The translations under genes and the position numbers were made by a program. 64,000 nt of DNA from Candidatus Villigracilis saccharophilus. GTDB taxonomy: Bacteria; Chloroflexota; Anaerolineae; Anaerolineales; Villigracilaceae. The stretch lies in assembly GCA_016709305.1 (NCBI GenBank), contig JADJNA010000056.1, positions 29,574-93,573 on the forward strand. Direction: 5' to 3'. Every line of letters starts with the position of its first letter. The stretch's first letter is position 1. Positions 54,777 through 63,087 of the stretch are shown one piece after another. The notes under the pieces are model-generated. The model was not told the DNA's origin, ran no database searches, and saw only the letters and a list, made by a program, of their open reading frames with translations.

Positions 54777-55727
54777 ATGAATCCGATTGAAACTATTTTG
54801 GAAAAATATCCCGTCGCAATTGTGGATGGCGCGCTTGCCACAGAGTTAGAGCGGCGCGGTTGTGACTTGAACGACGCGCTCTGGTCTGCCAAAGTATTGA
54901 TGGAACAGCCAGAACTGATCCACCAGGTGCATCTGGATTATTTCAACGCAGGCGCGGATTTAGCGATCACTGCCAGCTATCAAGCCACCGTTGAAGGGTT
55001 CGCCCGCAGAGGTCTTAACAGAGATGCTGCCATTGACTTGATGAAAAAATCTGTGCAGATCGCACAAGCCGCGCGGGATGAATTTTGGTCTGACGAAAAA
55101 ATCGCACTGATCAGGGCGCGGCCGCTGATCGCGGCGTCTGTCGGTCCATATGGCGCATTTCTCGCGGACGGCTCTGAATATCGTGGCGACTATGGACTGA
55201 CCGAGCAGGAATTGATAGACTTCCACCGTCCGCGCGTCGAAGCGCTCATTGCTTCAGGTGCGGACCTTTTAGCTTGTGAGACCATCCCATGTTTGATCGA
55301 AGCCCAGGCATTGGTCAAATTGCTGAGCGAATTCCCAAACACTTTTGCGTGGTTTTGCTTCAGTGCAAAGAGGATGAGCATATATGCAATGGCGAAAAAA
55401 TATCAGATTGTGCGAAATGGCTGGAACAATTTCCACAGGCTGTGGCGATCGGAATCAATTGCACATCCCCCCCTATATATCCCTTCACTGATCCGTGAAA
55501 TTAAGAGAAATACGAATAAGCCTGTTATTGTTTATCCCAATTCTGGAGAAGTATATGACCCCATTGCCAACACCTGGCATGGAGAAACTTCTTGTGACGC
55601 ATTTGGAAAACAATCAAAAGAGTGGTTTGAAAATGGAGCTGTCATTATCGGGGGATGCTGCCGCACAACCCCGGATCATATCCGCGAAGTACGGAATTGG
55701 GCGCGTGGGAAACATGGCTTGATATAA
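54777..55727 (+). CDS. homocysteine S-methyltransferase (two compensating frame errors inside)
   Basis: 316 aa from the ATG at 54777 with AAAAGGAAC upstream. VDGALATELERRGCDLNDALWSAKVL, ITASYQATVEGFARRG, ASVGPYGAFLADGSEYRG and ETIPCLIEAQAL are diagnostic for the MmuM/YbgG type. The zinc cysteines are in the second half; GGCCRTTPDHI supplies two, and the third (in GINCTSP) is lost from the open frame. Bases 55368-55473 read correctly only in the next frame (EDEHICNGEKISDCAKWLEQ, then AIGINCTSP). One A is missing after 55369 and one C is extra in the 7-C run at 55467-55473. It transfers methyl from S-methylmethionine to homocysteine. Confidence 0.88.
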   Translation: MNPIETILEKYPVAIVDGALATELERRGCDLNDALWSAKVLMEQPELIHQVHLDYFNAGADLAITASYQATVEGFARRGLNRDAAIDLMKKSVQIAQAARDEFWSDEKIALIRARPLIAASVGPYGAFLADGSEYRGDYGLTEQELIDFHRPRVEALIASGADLLACETIPCLIEAQALVKLLSEFPNTFAWFCFSAKRMSIYAMAKKYQIVRNGWNNFHRLWRSESIAHPPLYIPSLIREIKRNTNKPVIVYPNSGEVYDPIANTWHGETSCDAFGKQSKEWFENGAVIIGGCCRTTPDHIREVRNWARGKHGLI

Positions 55728-55752
55728 CAGTGAATCGATCTATTATTGAATG

Positions 55753-55786
55753 AAAATCCCCCGCGGCTCTTTGACGGGGATTTTTT
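55753..55786. terminator. terminator shared by convergent genes
   Basis: AAAATCCCC and GGGGATTTT form a 9-bp stem with a 14-base loop, ending in TTTTTT. It lies between the methyltransferase gene (plus) and the receiver gene (minus). Confidence 0.75.
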
Positions 55787-55798
55787 CTTCACTTACGT

Positions 55799-56170
55799 CT
55801 ATACAATCCTGGTTTTATTTAATAGAAATTGAATTTTTGGCCCAAGTTCATCGAGGTCAAATGGTTTTGTGAGGTAATCATCCGCGCCAAAGGAAGCTGC
55901 CTTGCTGTTGCTATAATCTAGGGCTGTAATGATCAAGATCGGTGTGTGCTGATAAATTGGGTTTGCGCGGATCAATCCGCAAAGCCTGTACCCATCGGGT
56001 TGAGGCATCATCATGTCAAAAATAAAGAGGTTTGGTCGAACTTTGTCTGCAGCCTGAATAGCCTTTGAGCTGTCATTAATGGCCGTGACTTCATGCCCTG
56101 CAGAGGAAAGATATCTTTTCAATAAAGTTGTCACCTTTACATCATCATCTACGATTAATATTTTCGCCAT
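55799..56170 (-). CDS. single-domain response regulator (receiver only)
   Basis: 123 aa. Asp8-Asp10, phospho-acceptor Asp52 in FIFDMMMPQPDG, switch Thr in LIITALD and Lys in YLTKPFDLDELG. It shares NDSSKA and MMPQPDGxxLC with the receiver at 37429, so the two are paralogues. No output domain and no kinase nearby. It is preceded by a gene-poor 210-base stretch and is transcribed toward the shared terminator. Confidence 0.9.
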   Translation of the reverse strand: MAKILIVDDDVKVTTLLKRYLSSAGHEVTAINDSSKAIQAADKVRPNLFIFDMMMPQPDGYRLCGLIRANPIYQHTPILIITALDYSNSKAASFGADDYLTKPFDLDELGPKIQFLLNKTRIV

Positions 56171-56382
56171 TTGTTAGCTTCCATGCTATTTGGGATATTT
56201 ATTGATGTAATCATACAATTAAAATGGCGGATAACAAGGAGATTTTAATAATTCAACTGCTTATAGACAGTTCCTGACATCCCCGTTTTGTTCGTGATTC
56301 GCCGGGTGTAAAATGGGGCATGCGATGGAACTTTTTTCTGTTTATATCGTCATTATCAAATAGTAGTTTAAGGAGAAAACGA

Positions 56383-56896
56383 ATGAATACGGAACTTTTC
56401 ACTTTTATTGTTGTCTTGACCATGCTTATAACTGCCTGTGTGCCCTTTCAATCTGCTCAGCCTGAAACAATACCGACAGTGGCAATGACCCAGTCAGGAG
56501 CAGTGGTCACGACGGGACAGGGGGGTGGTCCTGTGGGTTGGCTTACCTCCTTCCACGACAAATAATGGTGAGGCAACTCCAATATCGGTCGCTAACCTTT
56601 CTGCCAGCGGGTCTCTCTATCAGAGAACGGCAAGACTTTTTTACAATGCATATTGGCGAAAATTTCCTGTTTAATCTTGGATCGGATGTTTACGAGTGGA
56701 CAGTCGAAGTTGATCTCGGGATGTGCTTCAGCGTGAGCTGGGTGTGACAGTAATCCAAGGTGCACAGGAATTTATATAGCTCAGAGCCCAGGCACCGCCA
56801 TCCTGAATGCGAATGGAGATCCGCTTTGCTTAAAATCCAACCCCCCATGCAAGATGCCGTCCATCTTATTTAGTATTATATTGATCGTTGAGTGAT
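56383..56896 (+). pseudogene. lipoprotein gene broken by several frame errors
   Basis: The ATG at 56383 follows AAGGAGAAAACGA. The signal and lipobox are clear (VLTMLITACVPF, Cys about 18), then a Thr/Gly linker (TGQGGGPVG). Coding-like sequence then moves between frames: PPSTTNNGEATPISVANLSA (about 56548-56610), HIGENFLFNLGSDVYEWTVE (about 56648-56710), VLQRELGVTVIQGAQEFI (about 56723-56777) and AQSPGTAILNANGDPLCLKS (about 56779-56840). At least four one-base errors would restore a protein of about 170 aa. Function unknown. The message may begin at a TAAAAT at 56309. Sequencing error is likelier than decay. Confidence 0.6.
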
Positions 56897-56954
56897 GTGT
56901 GCTGACCTTGGGTTGGCGAGGCTGATAAAAAATTTAATGTTTTATGAAAACGAC

Positions 56955-56992
56955 AAAAAATGAATGTGCCCTTTCGAGCACATCCATTTTTT
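56955..56992. terminator. bidirectional terminator
   Basis: AAAAAATGAATGTGC and GCACATCCATTTTTT form a 15-bp stem with one mismatch and an 8-base loop, with A and T runs at the ends. It lies between the broken lipoprotein (plus) and the secreted protein (minus). Confidence 0.75.
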
Positions 56993-57017
56993 ATTCTTAC
57001 ACGGAAACTATTTCGGA

Positions 57018-59334
57018 TTAATGATAGGTCACCTGTACCGACACTGCATCAAGTGAGAAGGTGCGCGCCGATGAACCAGCGACATCGATGATGCGAATAC
57101 GGAAGTTCGTGTTGGAAAGTTCGGTTGGAAGCCAGGCATGCCCCCAAGTGTCAGCGGAGGTGCCGAGTGTGTATGTGGAATTCGTGGTGCTCAGGGTTGT
57201 GGTGGATTTGGCTGTCGTCCAGGTTGTTCCACCGTTCCATGACAATTGCACACAGAATTTTGGCGAACTGGTGGTGCTGTTCACCTTTCCAGTAAGTTTC
57301 ACTTCAATGCCATTAATTGCAGTCGCGCCCGGCGTGCTGAAATTATAGTTATAGAATTGATGTTTATCCTTACCGTTGTTTGTGCAGTTGGTGTTGTTGT
57401 TCGTTCCACTGCTTGTATCTACTGCGAACAAACCGTCAGCCAGGTATGCATTGATTGGCGTGGTCTGATAGCCATTGTTATCGCCAGCGCTGGTGGTTAC
57501 AGCCGCATTCGCGCTTGGAGTCCGGAAGCCAGTATTGGTTACCGGCAATGGTGTATTGGTCGGTGTGGGCGGAATCGGAGTGTTGGTTGGAGGTAAGGGT
57601 GTGTTGGTTGGTCCAGGAGTGGGTGTGGGTCCAGGAGCAGCACAGTTAGCAAGTTTGAAGGAGCCAATGCGTGTCGCCACGGGGCCGAACCAGTCGTCTG
57701 TACATACTCACTGGTAAACCAGAAGGTGCAGTCATCGACCGGGTCAACGGAAAGCATGGAGTAATCGCCCCAGCGTGCGGCTGTATGTGTCTGCGCGCCA
57801 GTACCTGCGATTAGGTGCCTTCACCCTGAGTCATGCTGTTGAGCGGATCGGTAGCGAGGCGGCCTGTTGGCGCAATGCTGGGAACATTGTCGAGCTGGAA
57901 GCTGAATAACCAAGTCCGATGTCGCCGGCGCTGTTCATTGCGACACTGCCCATCCAACGATGAGTGGCGTCCGGTGAGAAGGTGCTTTGTTGATTAATGC
58001 CCCAGCCTGTACCGCCTGTGTTGCGAAGTTCATACCAGCGGATCCCGGCTCGATCCGTACTGGTTGCATCCACAGTGTGGTTCAGCATGATCGTTTCGTA
58101 ACCACCAAAATTGCGGTATTGAGCGCGGTACATGGCGCGGTCAGCGATCGCATCCAATTTGGCAGTCGTGCCCGATTGTGGAATACAGGCGCGCACCGTT
58201 ACACATATTCGAGTCAAATGCGGCGGTGGCGAGTGCGGCTACCCGTGAGAATGTTGAATTGGCTGTATTCGACCAGTCAACATGGAATGCCAATTTGAAC
58301 CTGATCCTGCGGGAAGCCGCCGGCATTATCATCAGGCTCCAACAAAATAGTTCGGGGTTCCAGCGGCAGGCGCGGGACCGTCGAGATCGGTCGGGAGCAT
58401 ACCGCCCATGTTCGGGTCGGTGCTGTACAGGTTGAACTTGACCATGCGGGCGGGGAGACCTTGGAGCATCTTGTCTCGCTCGAATACGGCTACGCCCTGA
58501 CCAGCCCAGGTCGCGGCATTCGCGAACTCATGCACTGCCATGTAGTAGCCGTCAGGCCAAACGCCGAAGTGGGGATAATCGTTCATATTGGTATTGCTCC
58601 ACAGGAAGTCGTAGCGATACCATGCGCCGGTTGGATCACCGGTTTGAGAAACGGCGATGCACTGATGATACCCGGATGCGCCGCCGGGGACGGCAAATTG
58701 GCTCACCATCCAGCGGTCAGCAAGTTGATCGTAAAGTACGATCGGGTCGCCGTTGTTGGTGGTCTGACAGACGCCGCCGAATCCAGCCCATAATGTGTTG
58801 CCTGCCGCAGGTCCATAGAGAAGCGCGCCGGTCTTGCTGCAAATGGCGAAGCTAAGATTGACCCACTGCATATAATGATTCGGACCAACGTCGCCGTTGG
58901 TATCGGGCGGCAAAACACCGCTGATGTTGGAGACGCCTTCAAAATTTGCGATAGTGACCGGCGCATTCGGAGAGATAGGGGCAGCCTGCAAAGCGGCATC
59001 CATTTCAAGCGGGGCGTTCAAGTTCATGGTGGTTCCGCGGCCGGGCAGGGTGAAGATTTTATTCATATCCGCGTCTTGCGCATTCTTTCCGCTTCGATCG
59101 GATGATGGAGCTTAATGGCGCGGAAACATCGTTCTTGATCCCGTGACTGCTTCCTCTTGATCATCACTGCCTTTTCCCGGAGGATTTATCCGAACCGCCT
59201 ACGGTCACACCTTCACCGTTTGGCGCCAAGGGGGCAAACTGGGGTAGGCGCGGATGGCCTGCTGACAAATACGATTGCGGCGATTACGGCTGCAAGGCTT
59301 ATGATCGCTGCGATCCCTTTATGTGTTTCATCAT
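57018..59334 (-). pseudogene. large secreted protein with propeller-like domain, TP linker and C-terminal sandwich (many frame errors)
   Basis: The ATG at 59334 follows AGAGGAGAG. A signal peptide (IAAIISLAAVIAAIVFVS) is read after a one-base slip. Segments 59066-58332, 58217-57831, 57757-57660 and 57680-57018 are in different frames but join logically: PPDTNGDVGPNHYMQWVN, DQLADRWMVSQFAVPGG, YDFLWSNTNMNDYPHFGVWP, NFGGYETIMLNHTVDAT, THRWMGSVAMNSAGDIGLGY and SVDPVDDCTFWFTSEYV. A Pro/Thr linker (PTPTPGPTNTPLPPTNTP) leads to a beta-rich C-domain with CVQLSWNGGTTWT. The joined length is about 770 aa. I recall similar secreted proteins in many bacteria but know no function. At least six errors are needed. 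Confidence 0.7.
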
Positions 59335-59436
59335 CTCTCCTCTTGTTGAATTGATTTAAGGTTAAGCTGATCTCCAGACCCTGGACAATCAACTCTATAC
59401 ACAAAGATGTAAGTTAATACTTGGGAATACAAAAAT

Positions 59437-59460
59437 CCCCATTATTTTTTGATAATGGGG
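59437..59460. terminator. hairpin in the gap between secreted-protein and VWA genes
   Basis: CCCCATTAT and ATAATGGGG form a 9-bp stem with a 6-base T-rich loop, flanked by AAAA. The surrounding gene-free stretch (59335-59672) is A/T-rich and holds nothing else I can support. Confidence 0.55.
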
Positions 59461-59672
59461 AAACCGCGAGTTTTGCCACAGAAATATCCTGCAAGAATTT
59501 GGCATTGATGATTTTGTTGGGTTGAACAAAATTTATTTTTAATTATTTTAGCGTGGGTTGATTTATAAGTAATGCGGGCAATATTATCATAATATCCCCA
59601 AAGGTCAATCTTTTGAAACAGGAATAATTTTGGTCGAGCAAAGGGAAACAGTAAAATCTTGAATTACAAAAA

Positions 59673-61039
59673 TCATCCCACCATGAGCGTATCCACCGCA
59701 TTTGCCAACTCTCTTAAAATTGCCGACCTTCAACACATCGCATAGCGGCGCGTACTTTTGGATGTCACTGTCACCGTGCCATGACCCGAGGTTCAGGATT
59801 CAGCCAAATGGTTCGCGTGGATCGGCGGGACATGCGCGAGAAAATGTCGAGGCGTGGATCATTGTAGTTGTTGCGTCCATCCCCAACGATGATGAGAGTC
59901 GTCCCGCTGTTCAGCGTATCCATATAATCATCGTTGAAATTATTCAATGCGTAACCGAGGTCGGTGTTGTAGTGACCGCTGGGCATACGCCACAAAACAG
60001 ACTGGATCGCTTCGTCCGCATTCGAGCCGCTGAAATCTTCGGAGATGGATTCGAGATGATCGATGAACGCGAAGGCGTGGGTCTTGCGCACTTGTCCCTG
60101 CAGAGCGAAAAGAAAACTCAACATCAACTCAGAACAAAACGCATGGACGTGCTCATCGCAGATGACCACGATTTTCGGTTTGTGAATACGATTGCGAAAT
60201 TTAATTTCCATCGGCACGCCGTTATATTTCAAACTCGCGCGGATGGTCGCCTTCGCATCCATCTGTCCGCTCTTGGCTCGTTTCTGTCGCAGTGCGATGC
60301 GGTGCGCAACGCGGCGGCGAGCTTCTTCACTTCGCGCTGTAAAAGTTGTTTATCAGAATCAGACAACGCTTCGAACGGACGGTTCATCAGATTATCAATG
60401 TTTTCGCCGCGCGGCTTCTCGCTTAAATTTTCGGCAATGCGTTCGCCCGCGAACTGCTCCATCTGTCCCGCATCCCCTGCATATTTTGCTGGATCATGTT
60501 TGCGGATCTGTTCGATGCGTTCGCGGTTCATGCCCATCTGCGCGAGCTGCTCCATCAATTCCTTCATCGCTTTTTGACTTCGGGGAACGCCATCGCGCGC
60601 ATCATGCGCTGGTCATCCAGTTTTGATAACTGAGATTGTCTGCCTGATTTAATCCGACTAATTGACCGAGCGCTTCAAGCTCCGCACGGGACAGTTGTTC
60701 GCCATTCATCAGCCTTTCCATCCGCTGACGGAGTTGCTCCGCGAATTGCTTCAACGCCTCTGCCAGCATCTGAATTTCTTCGGGCGATAGATCATCCATC
60801 GGATTGCCTCCCATCTCTGGCGGCTGTCCCGACCCGAAGAAGAGCGGAAATAATTTTTCGAAGGGGGGAATATCCTTTACATCTTTTATCAGTGTAGCGC
60901 GCAAAGACAAACGGAATTGTTCGCGGTCTTGAATCCCCATTAAGTCAACCGCCGAAAATGCTTCGGCCGATTCCGCGAGTGACACGCGCACCCCGCTGGC
61001 GCGCAACGCTGCAATTAACTGTAAGATACGGGATTCCAA
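59673..61039 (-). CDS. VWA-domain protein, CoxE-like (frameshifted)
   Basis: About 455 aa joined from frames 61039-60602, 60567-60229, 60262-59771 and a tail ending at 59673. The N-part has LIAALRASGVRVSLAESAEAFSAV and FEKLFPLFFGSG, typical of CoxE-like proteins; then Glu/Gln-rich helices; then the VWA domain with KIVVICDEHVHAF (where the usual MIDAS DxSxS is DEHVH), GHYNTDLGYALNNF and TTLIIVGDGRNNYNDP. The last residues (YAPLCDVLKVGNLRELANAV) match the family's end. CoxE-type proteins work with MoxR ATPases in assembling metal enzymes. The altered MIDAS may not bind metal. The moxR gene is next upstream. Three or more frame errors. Confidence 0.78.
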
Positions 61040-61054
61040 TTGGTAATTACCTCG

Positions 61055-61116
61055 TAGGGGCGGGGTTTCCCGCCCAAATGGAAATCAAGGGGCGAGGGAG
61101 CCCCGCCCCTTACGAA
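61055..61116. repeat. dispersed CGTAGGGGCGGGG palindrome
   Basis: CGTAGGGGCGGGGTTTCCCG at the left and GAGCCCCGCCCCTTACG-like sequence at the right form long inverted arms. It fills the gap between the MoxR stop and the VWA start. Related to the element at 50267. Confidence 0.6.
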
Positions 61117-61119
61117 AAA

Positions 61120-62084
61120 TTAATTTTTAGAAAACCTTCCAAACTCATCATAATTTCTTGGCTTCGGCTGTTGCGGCGGGGGAGCATTCAACTGCCGCTT
61201 TGCCTTTTGCAGATCGGCTTCATGTTTTAGCAAGACCGAAAGCGTATCTTCTAAAATATCCTTATCCAAATTGGACGCGTTCAACGCCACAAGCGCATTC
61301 GCCCAATCCAATGTCTCGCTGATGGACGGTGACTTGCGCATATCCGCTTTGCGTAGTTTTTGGACATACTCCACAGCTTGCTGCGCCAGTTTGGGATTCA
61401 GGTCTGGAACTTTGAGTCTTACTACTGCGAGTTCTTCCTGCAAGTTTGGGTAATCAATGAAAAGATACAAACAGCGCCGTTTCAGCGCTTCTTCGGAAAG
61501 TTCGCGTATTGTTGGATGTCCACGAGAAAAGGGTTTATGGATGCGGTGAGAGTTCCCAACTCAGGCACGGACACTGAAAGTCGCTCAAGATTTCCAGCAG
61601 GAAGGCTTCGAACTCGGCATCCGCGCGGTCAATTTCGTCGATCAGTAAAACGGTTGGCTTTTCACTCAATATCGCTTTCAGCAGTGGACGTTGCAACAAA
61701 AAGCGGTTTGAGAAAAAGACATCCTCTTCCTTCGCCAATTTGTCCGCCGCCTCTGCCAACCGACCTCCTTTGCCGAGGGTGTCGTTTATTTGTCGCGCAA
61801 TAATTGCGTGTACAGCAGTTGCTTAGAATATTCCCACTCATATAACGCCTTGGACCGTGTCCAAGCCTCGTAACACTGCAAGCGGATCAACCTCACGCCC
61901 TGTCGCGCCCGCGATTGCTTTTGCGAATTCAGTCTTTCCCACGCCCGCAGGACCTTCCGCTAGAAGCGGTTTGCCCAAGTTTCTGCGAGAGATACACGAT
62001 TGTCGAAATTTCATCCGAAGCGATATATTTTGCCTCGAGGTTCGGTCTTTACTGTGGTGGTTGCAGTCAAAAAAGACTTGTCAT
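61120..62084 (-). CDS. MoxR-family AAA+ ATPase (frameshifted)
   Basis: About 310 aa joined across several frames. From the ATG at 62084: LGKPLLAEGPAGVGKTEFAK (Walker A, near 61980-61920), RLQCYE and ALYEWEYSKQLLYTQLL (near 61900-61800), FFSNRFLLQRPLLKAIL then TVLLIDEIDRADAEFEAFLLE (Walker B and sensor region, 61759-61535), and the lid domain LFIDYPNLQEELAVVRLKVP to the C-terminus (61470-61120). The RLQCYEGLD/ALYEWNY pattern is diagnostic for MoxR/CoxD ATPases, which remodel enzymes together with VWA partners. The VWA gene is next downstream. At least four frame errors. Confidence 0.82.
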
Positions 62085-62142
62085 TTTCACCTGTGAATCG
62101 AAACTCTAATTTAACTCACCTTACGCACCCAATCCTTGATTC

Positions 62143-62196
62143 CTGAGCGGAGCGAAGATCTCTACCTCCTGAAACCGGGTTCTTCGCTTCGCTCAG
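62143..62196. repeat. dispersed CTGAGCGGAGCGAAGA palindrome
   Basis: CTGAGCGGAGCGAAGA pairs with TCTTCGCTTCGCTCAG at 15 of 16 positions around a 22-base centre. It lies between the ABC permease stop and the MoxR start. Confidence 0.7.
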
Positions 62197-62227
62197 AACG
62201 ACCTTCGCGTAATGAGTAATTTAATAA

Positions 62228-63087
62228 TCATCTGACGTGCTGTACTATATGCTTTCTTTCAGGTGACGCAAATTTCTGCAGATTTTGGAAAATGGCTATT
62301 TTGTTTTGGTCTGCGTTTCGCCACCAATAAAATGTTGCGATAAGGCCAATCACACTGGCAAATCCAGCAATGAAGATATAACCATGCGTCCCAAGCAAAT
62401 CCGCGCGCGGGCCTACCGCCCGCTAAATAATGCCGGCACAGACCACGGAAACCAATCGCCCCAGCCTGTGATTACCGCGATTTGCGCGAGTGCCACTGTA
62501 AAGATCGTCCAGCCAAACGCAGGCATATATCCGCCACCCGCGCTGGCGATCAAAGCGACATATGGTAACAACTACAATCGTCAGCAGGGCGGAACCAAGA
62601 ATATCCCACAATGGAAGATTGGAGCAATCCTGTTGACCAGCCTGGAATATCAACGTTATTTCCAACGATCAGCAAGAATTAAAAATCCAGCACTGTCAAG
62701 GCAAAAGTCCACAGGGCGATATGAAGCAATTTTGCCGCAACAATTTATCTCACGTGAAGTTGGCGGGGGCAAAGCAGATTTCCTTTGCGGTGTGATCTGA
62801 AAATTCCCGTCAAAAACCCAGTGGTGACGATGGCAAAAATGATTGCGCCTCCAACCGCCGTGGCTTGCGAAAGCATGTTGAATAGTGTTGACCATTCCGC
62901 TGTGCCCGCGGTGAGCTGTGTTGGCGCTGATAAGCCCATGGATTTTGCCGCTTTGGGATGTTCAGGATGGTCATGAATAACCCGCCAACCAATGGGACAA
63001 TAGGGAATCCCAGCGCGGTAAAGAATGGAACCTTCGAGCGGCGCGCTTTCAACACCTCCGACCCAAAACGGTAATAAACTTGTTCAT
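62228..63087 (-). CDS. ABC-2 type transporter permease (frameshifted)
   Basis: About 286 aa. From the ATG at 63087 (GGAGAAACGC upstream): MNKFITVLGSEVLKARRSKV, FFTALGFPIVPLVGGLFMTIL, AEWSTLFNMLSQATAVGGAI, IFAIVTTWVFGREFSDHTAK, LPLWDILGSALLTIVVVT, IASAGGGYMPAFGWTIFTVA, LAQIAVITGWGDWFPWSVPA and FIAGFASVIGLIATFYWW, spread over at least four frames. GREFSDHTAK after a helix is the conserved ABC-2 permease signature. Six TM helices are expected. The start overlaps the stop of the ATPase gene (ATGA). It probably exports a drug, lipid or peptide. Confidence 0.8.

Noticed and set aside
57475..57717. Gly-Val repeat protein (GVGGIGVLVGGKGVLVG) on the plus strand
   Set aside because: It is the reverse complement of the Thr/Pro linker of the secreted protein, not a separate repeat gene.
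59702..60577. 291-aa open frame on the plus strand
   Set aside because: It lies opposite the VWA/CoxE-like gene, whose minus-strand motifs are clear across frame breaks. The plus-strand product is low-complexity, Arg/Ser-rich and without any recognisable domain.
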